From: Lineus longissimus
Lineage: Eukaryota > Nemertea > Pilidiophora > Heteronemertea > Lineidae
DNA: 64,000 nucleotides
Assembly: GCF_910592395.1 (NCBI RefSeq)
Contig: NC_088319.1
Span: 3,970,001 to 4,034,000 of the forward strand
Direction: 5' to 3'
Shown: in pieces, positions 1 to 11,600 of the stretch
Layout of the letters: every line of letters starts with the position of its first letter
Position numbering within the stretch: the stretch's first letter is position 1
The notes under the pieces: model-generated
Database searches by the model: none
What the model saw: the letters and a program-made list of their open reading frames with translations, nothing else
Told to the model about the DNA's origin: nothing
Translations under genes and position numbers: made by a program

Positions 1-467
1 ATGGTTGGTGTGTCTAATTGTTTGATTGCATTATATTGACACCCTTGTTTTTTGATGGGAACTACTTCTCAAGCTCACAAAGTTAAACATTTCAGGTATA
101 GGTGTAAGGTTAGGTGTTAGGTGTAACATGTTACATTTTGCTGTTGTTCGATGTAGGGAGTTCTTACATGTATTTGGGGTCATGACTTCTTGGGCTTATG
201 GTATCAACTAATATTTCTTGATTGATGCCAATTGTCACATAATTGTCTGTTTCATCATTGAATCGAAAGCTTCACTCATCAGTCCAAAGACTTTATTACT
301 AGAAAGCCTTTCAGAAACTGCAAGAAAATGACGAAAGAATTCTCCAGCTGATACCTCAGAAAGCATTAGCCAAAAAACGAATTTTGATACTTTACTTTAT
401 TTGATGTAGTGCAACCCTAAGAATTACCAAGGATAAAGGTGTTTTTGTTTTGATATCCTGAACATTA

Positions 468-733
468 CAGGAGAACCTCTATTAAGGACACCCTCGGGAC
501 TGACATATGCTGTCCTTATTAATGGGGTGTCCTGATTACAGAGGTCAAGTTAAATGGAAACGACCAATTTGAGACCAAAACTAGTGTCCTTAATTGAGAG
601 GTTGTTCTTAATAGAGAGGTTGTCCTTGATAGAGAGGTTGTCCTTAATAGAGAGGTTGTCCTTGATAGAGAGGTTGTCCTTAATAGAGAGGTTGTCCTTG
701 ATAGAGAGGTGTCCGCTTTGGGAGGTTCTATTG
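468..733 (+). mobile_element. pogo-like MITE (CAGTAGAACCTCT family), expanded copy
   Basis: Starts caggagaacctct after TA and ends gaggttctattg before TA: inverted ends with TA duplication, as in Tc1/mariner-pogo elements. The interior at about 594-708 carries some seven tandem copies of an 18-bp unit (ttgtccttaatagagagg). Confidence 0.75.
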
Positions 734-1532
734 TATATCCTCAGATCCATCGAAATACATCTCCACAAATATCATCCATTCAAACATGACTGCAAAACCC
801 ACAAATACCCAAGACGGATTTTCCCGACTACAAACATCAACTTGACTATTCACATCCACCTCTATCGTATTAAATTCAGAACTCCATCTCGCCCCTACCA
901 TAGCGTGTATACCTCTATTGCAATATCGATAACAGCATGGCGTGATTCACAACAGAGTGCTATTCATCTGCTTGGTCGAGCCCTGAGCGACACAATTGCT
1001 TATAGCCCGTCTGCCCCTTTAAGAGATAGCAGTACAGAGTGTGGTTGTCCTCGTGCTTATGTGTGCGCTGTCGAAACCATCGCGATAGACTCGGATTTAT
1101 AGCATGGCGATTGGCGTGCCTTCTTCGCTTGTATGGCGGCCATCTTGATGTTATCACGCGGCAGTGTTGTCATCAAGAAGTATAATTTCATAAGTATAGC
1201 ATGAGTGATGTCCGCAGCACTAGAAACATTTTAGTTTAGACCCTAAAAGATACAATTTATGTGATATTTGTGACTCTTATGCAGATTATTTGCTGCCTTT
1301 GTCCACTAATAGTGGGTGGTTATGTGGTTGTGTTCACACTATTATCTGGTAGTCACTGTTTATGTTTTTATCAAGTGGTTGAAACTGGTATTAAATGACC
1401 ATTGCGGCCTTTGGAAGTTGGGGGAATCCAGCATGACCAGGATTATCGAGGGTTGGCATATGCTGGAGGCTGGAGGCTAGAGAATAAAGAGCCTGATGAC
1501 ATTGATACCCAAACAATGGGTTGTGATGGACC

Positions 1533-1894
1533 GACTGTAATTTCTCTGTGAGCAGTTGCCAACTGTAATTTCTCAGGCCAACTGTAATTTCTCTGTGAGC
1601 AGTTGCCAACTGTAATGTCTCTGGCCAACTGTAATTTCTCTGTGAGCAGTTTCCAACTGTAATTTCTCTGTGAGCAGTTGCCAACTGTAATTTCTCTGGC
1701 CAACTGTAATTTCTCTGTGAGCAGTTTCCAACTGTAATTTCTCTGTGAACAGTTTCAAACTGTAATTTCTCTGTGAGCAGTTGCCAACTGTAATTTCTCT
1801 GTGAGCAGTTTCCAACTGTAATTTCCCTGTGAGCAGTTTCCAACTGTAATTTCTCTGTGAGCAGTTTCCAACTGTAATTGCTCTGTGAGCATTT
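1533..1894. repeat. Tandem array, about 29-bp unit with 19-bp short form
   Basis: Repeated ctgtaatttctctgtgagca with gttgccaa or gtttccaa, interspersed with shorter units lacking the gagcag part. It is intronic. The ORFs across it are products of the repetition. Confidence 0.85.
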
Positions 1895-2056
1895 GCACAT
1901 TTATAGTAGTTTTTGCTGACACACATCACAACTCTCGAAAGACAAAGTAATTTGTGTGATGATGTGAAATAATGACGTTTAATTCACATTTAGTCCTAAA
2001 TCTTTTCATGGTAATATTCCAAATATGCAGAAAAATGCTATGTGAATTGACTGATA

Positions 2057-2251
2057 CAATGGAACCTCCCTTAGCAGACACCTCTCTCTTATGGACAACC
2101 TCTCTATTAAGAACACTAGTTTTGGTCCCAAATTGGTTGTTTCCCTTCAATTTGACCTCTCTAATCAGGACACCTCTCTATTAAGGACAGCACTTGTCAG
2201 TCCTGAGGGTGTCCTTCATAGAGAGGTGTCCTTCATAGAGAGGTTCTACTG
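2057..2251 (-). mobile_element. pogo-like MITE, reverse copy
   Basis: Runs from TA-caatggaacctccc to gaggttctactg-TA. It is the reverse orientation of the same family as 468-733. Confidence 0.8.
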
Positions 2252-2523
2252 TACACGCTTTTGCCACAGTGCTTCCATCTGATTTTCTGATGACAAACTA
2301 CAAAATGATACAAAGGCTTATGTTTATAGGTAGATATTGTCAACAAATCATAAAAAAAGAAGAATTTGACGACCCATTAATTGCCCCGAATAACATCGAT
2401 GATTGCTTTCCCTTCAAGCATCAAACTCCAACAGTTATTTTTCAGATTTTTGTCCCTTCATGAAGTCATGCCTTTCAAAGTGTCAGACACTTCTCTTATG
2501 GACCCTGTCCTTTCTCTTTGCAG

Positions 2524-2674
2524 ACGGATCTTGTGGAGTACTACTACTACTGGAAGAAGACACCGGCCGCCACCACTGCTCGCCCACACCGGCGCCACCG
2601 CAGACAGAGTATCCTCCGTCGACAGACCGCCGCACGATCCACTACAGCGTCAAGGCCTGCTTCGTGTGAGTTCT
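2524..2674 (+). CDS. RERE: RERE exon: end of SANT domain and basic stretch
   Basis: The acceptor is cag at 2521-2523 and the donor gtaagt starts at 2675. The exon begins [18 protein letters not shown] and continues into RPHRRHRRQ, the end of the RERE SANT domain and its basic tail. It ends in phase 1, completing Leu of EFLDLSS with the next exon. The preceding exon is not in the window. Confidence 0.9.
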
Positions 2675-5600
2675 GTAAGTATTTGGTGGAGATGATCCCA
2701 TCCAAATATATTGAGGGAAGTGACTACTTGGCAAGCCCGGCTTACCAAACAGCGACTTTTTCTTGTCCTGAATGGAGAGCCGAACTCATTAATATTAAAG
2801 TAAAGTCTCCAGCTCGCCAAACAGGGTCGATTTTTTACCTGTTTGGCAAGCCCGGCTGGCCGAACAGGGTGGCTTTTTAGTGCTGTTTGGCAAGCGGCTC
2901 TCCAAACAGGACAAAAAAAGATGCCTGTTCGGCGAGCGGCTTGCCAAATAGACCCGGCCTATATTGAAATAGTTGAAATAGTGTTCTGTCAAGGCTATGC
3001 CTATTTGGCAGGATTGTCCGAAACTTTTAAGCGATGTGCGTAGCAAAGGAAATCCTAATCCGTTGCCACCAATGGGTAAGGAGGATGAGTAAGGTAGAAC
3101 CTCTCTATTAAGGACACCCTCGGGACTGATAAGTGCACTGTCCTTTAAAGAGAGGTGTCCTGATTAGAGGTCAAATCGAATGGAAACAACCAATTTTGGA
3201 TCAAAACTAGTGTCCTTAATAGAGAGGTTGTCCTTTATAGAGAGGTGTCCGCTAAGGGAGGTTCCACTTTAGTGGGATTTATTGCTGAACCCTCTATTTC
3301 AAAACAAAAGAAATTGGCCACGCCCCCAAAAGCATCACTGCACAATTGTCATGAACCTTGGGATCATTATGATACAGAGAAATTTTTTTCCTGATGAATA
3401 ATTTATTTTTGTAACAAAGACGATGTATCTCCATGAAATAAATGGGTGAATTATTATAATTTCTCACTTTTCCTGAATTACGTTTTCATGAGGTGAACAA
3501 AATCACCCATTATTGTGTTGATCGAGTCAGTCCATGAAGTAGTCTGACATATTTGTAAAACTTCAATTCATAATTCGATACCGACATACAGTACGACCTC
3601 TTTGTTGCGGACACCCATTGGACTAGGCACTGGTGTCCTTAGTAGAGAGGTGTCCTGAATAGGATGGTTGTGCCATTATCAATCAATAGGTGGAGGTCTG
3701 TGTATGTTGTCTTTTGCAAAACTCCCTGTTTTTGATTTGGGGCGGTGAATGAAATTCAACCGTTTTAGACACGACAAAGCAAAGATTGCATCACCTCTGA
3801 TAGTTTGCCCTTGCTTTGAATGAGATGACACCATGATTCATTCTCAAAGCCATGGATAGCTTTATTGTGTGGAATGATGCATACAAACAGACAAACTCGG
3901 TCCATGTCCTTTGTGAGATGGCACGTTTCGGGGATGGGGAGACGCACAAGAGATTGTTGAACATGCAATTTGGTGACAATACAACATGTCTGAGTGATAT
4001 CAAAACGATGATAGAAATATCCAAGGAGTGTGGCCGTTGGGGCAGGGAAATAAAGAGGCACTCTTGACCTGAATGTGGTGGGTTCAGATCTCGTGAAGGC
4101 TCGGCTCTGCCAGCTGCAGATACTGTAGAACCTCTCTATTAAGGACACCCTCGGAACTGACAAATATTGTCCTCAATAGAGAGGTGTACTGGTTAGAGAA
4201 GTTAAATTTAATGGAAACAACCAATTTGGTACCGAAACTAGTGTCCTTAATTGAGAGGTTGTCCTTAATAGAGAGGTGTCTGCTAAGGGAGGTTCCACTG
4301 TATATGAAAGCGATGCTTCCATGGACTGAGTTGTCTGACCAGGAGATGGGTGGCAAGGTCTTATTCATTCAATAGTACATTTGTACCACAAGAGTTTGCC
4401 AATAACCTGTTAGATATTCAAAGCACCTTGGGCAAGCTCCTGCAAAAGGCAAGTTCTTTGATGCCACAGAATTCATCGAAATTTTTAACGTGCTTTTTGT
4501 GTACAATACTTGCCACAATGTAAGACTAAGATGTGCTTAGCTTTTAATCCTCGAGGTTAATAGAATAATGGAAATATCTGTTAATCGGGTGGAGATTTGT
4601 AATACTGGTAAAAACAAGGGATCAACTATCAAATCCTAAAGATACCAAGTTCTTAAGTCAAGAACAAAGATTATTAAAAAAGGTTTAAGGTCTTTAAATT
4701 TAAATTGAGCTGATAAGATTGGTCTGTTGGTGTTGGGACTATTGGAAGATATCTGGGGGGGCTGTCCCAGAATGTCGAGAGTGATACACAGCACAGATTA
4801 TGTGGGGTATCACCGAGGACAGATCATGTCACAACTACATGTATACCTCTACAATCACAAGACAACCTTTCCACCAATATTTCTCCTGCAGTGTGCCAGT
4901 GTTGATATTTTTGCTTACATGAACCTGGTGGTTATCTTTCCAAAGACCGGTTTCAACTGGTGAAAATACTGTAAATAATGTGTTTAATCTTGTGAAATGA
5001 CTATGCAAATCCAATAACAATAAAACTAATTCTACCCTGTAATGTATATATAGGCTAGGTCCTTTAGCATTTCTGTCATTATAGTGTTTATTTTATTTAC
5101 TGTGAAAGAGACTCACAATAGTGTTAACTGTGTATACTTACAGTATGTGCACTATTTGTATAAGAACACTGTGGTTGTAATACTTGTGAAGATTATTGGT
5201 GAAATTTCATTCTCAATGCGTTGGAAGTGGATAATAATATTCATTATTGGACAAAAACTAAGCACTAATTGGATGTTTTTCATAGCAGTAAGTTCCATCG
5301 AATTCCTCGTGGTTCTGTCCTGACAATATTGTGTTTTTCTGCCGATTCTGAGTGGTACTACTTCTATATTCCGTATTGACTTGAACTTTTGTTTGATGGG
5401 GGTAATTGGTAATAATATGTGACCCGCTCTACCAAAACTAGGCGACCTAAGCACGACTTATGTGCGACCTATGCGCGACCTACGCACTGGGTAGCGCGTC
5501 AATGACGCGCCACTGACGCGAGTTAAGGGATGACAATTGTGATTTGGACTGTATGCTTTCAAATCAAAAGCCAGGAAAAACATTGGTGTCAATGTACAAT

Positions 5601-8600
5601 GTAGAGATGCAACTTATGGAAGATTCCTTGTCTTAGAGAGGACTGTTGGTATAGGTGGGTGAGGCCCTTATCCTGATAGCGCCTGTTGTACTCATGTTTC
5701 CCATCTTGCTATCTTTTCAGTGGATCTAAGTTCAGCCAGTGAGGTATCTGACGTTGAGTCTGGTGATGACAGCGACTCCAGGGATCTGACGGGTTACGCA
5801 TGTAGACACTGCTTCACCACAAGTAAGTAGGGTGAAGTGCTTTTAGGCAATAGCTATGGCGGTCAGTATCTTATACTGGCGAAATTGTTGTGACGTGGAG
5901 GATATTTTGTGGATGCTGTAGATGAGATATTCATGTTGTCTGAAAGTTGAGAATGTTACCCTCCTTACGGCAAGTTTTCTGTTGCATTTAGATCAACTTG
6001 ATTGACTGCTATCTATTTTGATCAAAATGAACTGCATGGCCCTGCATATGATATGAAACTCTCTTGTATAGTGGAACCTCCCTTAGCTGACACCTCTCTA
6101 TTAAGGACAACCTCTATAGAAAGGACACTAGTTTTAGTTTCAAATTGGTTGTTTCCATTCAATTTGACCTCTCTCTGTTCATGACACCTCTCTATTACGG
6201 ACAACATGTGTCAGTCCGGAGGGTGCCCTCAATAGAGAGGTTCTACTGTAGTTTAGTTTTTCCGACATTTAAAACGTTATTTGAAAATTTTGTATTTCAG
6301 CTTCCAAAGATTGGCACCATGCAGGAAAGGACCGTGCATTGCTGTGTACAGAGTGTCGTCTGCACTTCAAGAAGTATGGCGAAGAACGTCCGGTAGACAA
6401 GAAAGAGCCGCCACCATTCCTGTTCAAACCGGTCGTAGAAGACGAAGCACTGGCTGGCAAGCATACCATGAGAACACGCCGAAACAGGGACTCGGTATGA
6501 CATCCTTTCTAGCTAAATATTGTTATGACTAACCTCTCAACCCGACATTCTGTAAACTGTCTGAAGGGTGGTTTGGGCCTACTCTTAAAGTCAACGAAGG
6601 CTGCTGGTTGGTATACCAACCAGTGTGGTTACTAATACTACCCTGTGGCTGGTATATAGACCTGCAAGTTTGCCACCCTGCAGACTGGCATAGAGGCCTG
6701 TATGGTCGCTACCATACAGGTTCATGTATCACTATCAGCCAGTGTGGTCGCTTCCCTGCCAGCTGGTATATAGACCTGCAAGTTTGCCACCCTGCAGACT
6801 GGTATAGAGGCCTGTATTGTCGCTACCCTGCAGGTTCATGTGTCACTATCAGCCAGTGTGGTCGCTTCCCTGTCAGCTGGTATATAGACCTGCAAGTTTG
6901 CCACCCTGCAGACTGGTATAGAGGCCTGTATGGTTGCTACCCTGCAGGTTCATGTGTCACTATCAGGTTCATGTGTCACTATCAGCCAGTGTGGTCGCTT
7001 CCCTGCCAGCTGGTATATAGACCTGCAAGTTTGCCACCTTGCAGACTGGTATAGAGGCCTGTATGGTTGCTACCCTGCAGGTTCATGTATCACTATCAGC
7101 CTGCGTGTTTGCTGCCCTGCAGGCCGGTAGATTGACCTGCATAGTGGCTGCCCTACAGGCTGGTAGATTGACCTGTGTGTTTGCTGCACTGCAGGCTAGT
7201 AGATTGACCTGCATAGTGGCTGCCCTACAGGCTGGTAGATTGACCTGCATGTTTGCTGCCCTGCAGGCTGGTAGATTGACCTGTGTGTTTGCTGCCCTTC
7301 AGGCTGGTAGATTGACCTGCATAGTGGCGGTCCTTCAGGCTGGTAGATTGACCTGCATAGTGGCTGCCCTACAGGTTGGTAGATTGACCTGCAGGTTTGC
7401 TACCATGCAAGGTGTATACCTGCCTGCATGGCGGCTATGATGCAGGCTGGTACAAGGTCTGCCTTTTCACAGAGAGAATCTTAAAAGGCACAGTAAACAC
7501 TGTACCCTGAAGGATAAAAAGGAGAGCTCAATCCAGTTGGCTAAGATTGTCAGTGATGTAATGGAGAAGACAGTGTTCTGTGAGGTTCCTTGAGGTACCT
7601 CGGGTCAAGTGCCAAACTCTTGGTGATCGTAACTTCGCGGCAGCTGCTCCAAAATTGTTGAACCAGCTGCTGTCTAGGCTTCGAAACATTGATACCCTCC
7701 AGACTTCCAAGTCCCTCCTTAAGGCCCACCTATTTGCAGCTGCCTTCGGGAAAGAAAGCGTTCTAGAATACCCACCTGCTGAGTAATTAGAGCGCTTTAC
7801 AAATGCCAATATTGATTGATTGATTGATTGACAATACTTTGTGGCCATTGTGGTTTTTAAAGAAATTTGAGAAGAAAAATAATGAAAAAAGTAGCCGGTC
7901 TGTTGACACAAATCAATGCAGTTGACTTGAACAGCTTGATTATGGTATCTAAAGACCTGTCTAACATCTCATATGCATGTTTATAAAGATATTGCCACGA
8001 CACAGTAATCTGACAATGCGACCATTATTGTTTCCAGAGTAACGGATCTAAAGGTCGAGGGAAAAAGAACTCAACTCAGGAAGAGTCGTCAGAGAATATT
8101 GATAGTCCTGCTAATAGCACTGGGTCACAGAAGGTCTCCAGTGGTCACCAGTCACCCAGCACCGTCAGCACCTGTAGTAACAGCAGTACGGAGAAGGAGG
8201 ACAAGAAAAGTATTAAGGTGAGTGAGGTCACCTCTCTCTGCTCTCTGTAGATTGGTGGAAAATCTTCTAAAGCTCGACTGCAACAAGGAGGACTTCATGC
8301 GACATCTCATTCACTCTAGCTTAGAGGGTCAACTGAAAAAAATGTGGAAGGATTGACCGCAGCTTGAACTGTTTGCATTTCAAGCATCGGGTTTGAATTT
8401 GAAAATGACTGCCTCTGGAAGTGCCAGCTGAACTATTAGATAAACAATGTGTTGGGTAGTCCTGGGTATTCGTGAGGTGAAACACATCAGTCCATTAAGT
8501 TGCCAGCAGTCAGTGCAGATCATGCAGTTAAAGCCTGAACCAGATGCAGAGCTGTGGGGAATAGCCGATTAAAACACTGGATGTCTAAGTAATCCTAATG

Positions 8601-11600
8601 CATTTTATCCACTTTGGGAGATGCTTTAGAGAGGGTAACTTGTGCCCAGTGGGGCCGTGATGTGAAGGAACTCATGAGCTTGCACATGTGACTTGACAAG
8701 GAGTAGATGTTAGATTTCCATGCCTTTCAATTTGTGTTCTAGCAATCTCAGTATCAAACAATCAATTTGATCTTTGCGATGAGGTGGAATTTTTAGTCTA
8801 TTCTCCAACTAAGTCGCCTTGCTGAACATCAAATATTCCTGTTTATAATGGGTCTGTTTCAACTTTTAGCAGGAGAAGGATGACGATGAGGACAGCCTCC
8901 CCCCTGTAGACGTCATAAAGAAACGTCGTCACAGTGATAGCGAATCAGACGATACCCCCAAGAAGAAGAAGGAGCGGTCGGAAAGTCTGTCCGATTCGAT
9001 ATCCGATAGTAGCAGTATATGTAACGATGAGAATCAGGTAGAAGATGGTGAAACAAATCAGGTAATATTTGTCTGCTGAGGAGGGAAGAACTGGCCTCGT
9101 TCTTACTACATCACTGCTTTTGCCTGGAGGCGGTGATTAGCCCAGATTCTTGTTGCAATAAACATGACGCACTTGAACCAAAAGGTATCGGTGTCATATC
9201 TCTATTATCTAATCAACTTTTGTTCAATTATGTTGAAAAACTAAGTTTATACCTCTCATTGTTCTCACAGATCTATTGAAATATTCGCTGCGCTTTTAAA
9301 ACAGGCTGTGTTATATTTCAGGATGAGTTAATGTCCTGCTCAAGTCCAAGTCCTCCAGTCGCACCGAGTCTTACACCAGTCTCGATTCTTGCTCAGAATG
9401 ACAATGCGAATCATGCTCCATGCGAGTCGCCGATTCAGATCAAACAGGAAATAGAGGAGACAGAAAAAGTAGTGCCGTTAAATTCATTGGTTGCCACGTG
9501 TGCACCACAGACTACACTGCCAATAGAGACCATACCGTCTCACCCACTAATGCAGATCGGACTGCCATATTCCCAAGCACCCCTTGGGCCAGTGCCACTA
9601 TCCTCGCAATCTCAAAACGAGGCCAGATCGCCGTCGTCGACGCCCTCGTCTCAACCATCGCCGTCACCGTCTCACACATCATTGCCACCGTCATCGGCGC
9701 CTCCTCCACTAGCGCCATCTATGAATCAACCGCCATCGTCATTACCCATGCAGCTACCACCGCCATCTCAACAGCTGCCACCGCCCCCACCTCTGGTACA
9801 GCAGCCACTGATGATGCCCACATCACTAATGTCAACACCACCTCCACTTCATCCAGATCACCTCCGGGGAGATCATTTGCGGTTAGATCCACACCGGCCA
9901 GAGTATAGTCGTCCGGATTCAATGCGGATAGACCCAATGCGGCACGAACATCTCAGGCCAGACATTAGACCGGAACCAATTCGGCCAGATGCTTTAAGAC
10001 CCGATCCAGTAAGACCGGATGCACTTAGGCCAGATCCTATGAGGTCAGATTTGTTAAGACCAGAACTTATCAGACCAGATCAGATCAAACAGGAACGGCA
10101 AGACACGTTAAGGCCAGGTCCTCTGCGGCCGGATGCTTTACCCATGCGCACAGACTCTTCAAGGCATGATCCTATGAGACCGGAATCTTTCCGGCCAGAC
10201 TCTTTACGTGGTGATCCAATGCGCACTGATTCTATTAGGCCCGATACGATGAGGCCAGACTTACACAGACCGGATCCGACGCGGTCAGATTCACAGAGGC
10301 ATGAAACAATGAGGTCAGACACTCATCGGCCTGATCAAATGAGATCGGATTCACACAGATCTGACCCAATTAGGCCGGACACTTTCAGACCAGATCCTAT
10401 GAGGCTTGACGCTCTAAGATCTGATCCAATGCGAACAGAATCCATGCGCCCAGACCCAATGAGGCCAGAATCCCATAGACCGGATCAAATGCGTGGTGAT
10501 CTACATAGACCGGACCAAATGCACTCAGACTCTCTGAGAGATCCTTTAAGAGACAATATAAGGCCGGACACTCTGCGACCAGATCCTATGCGACCAGAGT
10601 CTTTACGAACTGACCAACGGTCAGAATATCGGCCAGATTCATTGCGGACTGATTCAGTGCGGACGGATCAATTGAGAATGGACTCTATGCGATCGGATTC
10701 AATGCGGACTGAACCGCTTCGTGGTGAACCTTTAGGACCGGAACATCGAAATGATTGTACGCCGGATCGGGACCCGTATGAAAGTCCTCCAGTTACGCCG
10801 GAACCCTCTCGGACACCTTCACCAGGACCAGACCCCATCATAGTCAATGAGGACCATCATAAAAGTACATCAGCATTGTAAGTATTTTTCCCATAGGCAG
10901 CAAATTGATATCATAATGACAAAGGAGTAAAGTCGTGCGTACTGATTTGAATGAATACGAGTCTCTCTGAAGTGATCTTCATCATACATTTGCTCCTTTG
11001 ACGCAGTGAAGATTGTTTAAAACCTCGTCAATTTGGTCCATAACGATTTCTGCTCTCAATTGGAGGGCTCCAGCAGAGAATTCTTGGCCAACTCTGGTAC
11101 TGTGTTTTATCATGATGGATAATTCTGCTTAAAGGCTTATGACGTTCATTAAAAATTTTGAATTTGTAATTGAATTTAAAAATGTCCAATTGCGACAATA
11201 TATACTAGATATAAATGTCAACATTGCAGTTGTGTAGACTGATATACAAATACTATGAATACCAAGTTTAAACAATTTGGTATTCACAATAACTACACTA
11301 CGGCATTGTGTATTAGTGGATCTCTATTTAACTGGACCACAGGTAATTACGAACGGCGTACCCCTTTAAGTTGATTTTTTTTACCACCCTTTCAAATTTC
11401 AGATTTATTAAGATTCTAAGTCGTGGTGAATCGAATTCCTGTTCAAGATGTGATCTCATATTCCGGCCGACGCCGGATTCCAAACTTGCCCGGCGGAGAG
11501 AGGAGCGTCAGAAGCGGGCGGCCGATACGCCGGTCAAAGTCAAGGAGGAAGTAAAAGACCGGGATGAAAAATGTGCTGTAAGTAGCATATGGTCTTCTGC

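Larger units (their letters stand above)
1..2523. other. RERE intron (5' side of window)
   Basis: I see no exon here that would supply the start of the SANT domain. The stretch holds two pogo-like MITE copies and a 29-bp tandem array, listed separately. The rest is AT-rich unique-looking DNA. Confidence 0.5.
2675..5720. other. RERE intron, 3.0 kb
   Basis: Apart from the listed palindromic repeat and MITEs, I see nothing coding. The short ORFs here have no recognisable product. Confidence 0.5.

Noticed and set aside
1391-1929. Minus-strand ORFs with repeated REITVGNCSQ words
   Set aside because: Products of the 29-bp intronic minisatellite.
6608-7440. ORFs with Cys/Tyr-rich or [12 protein letters not shown] repeats
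   Set aside because: Translations of two intronic minisatellites.
7811-7830. (TTGA)n microsatellite as an independent feature
   Set aside because: Best explained as the 3' tail of the truncated LINE.
9420-9908. ORFs of 68-162 codons in other frames of the large RERE exon
   Set aside because: Shadow frames of a repetitive coding exon; the RERE frame is supported by splice phases and conserved ends.
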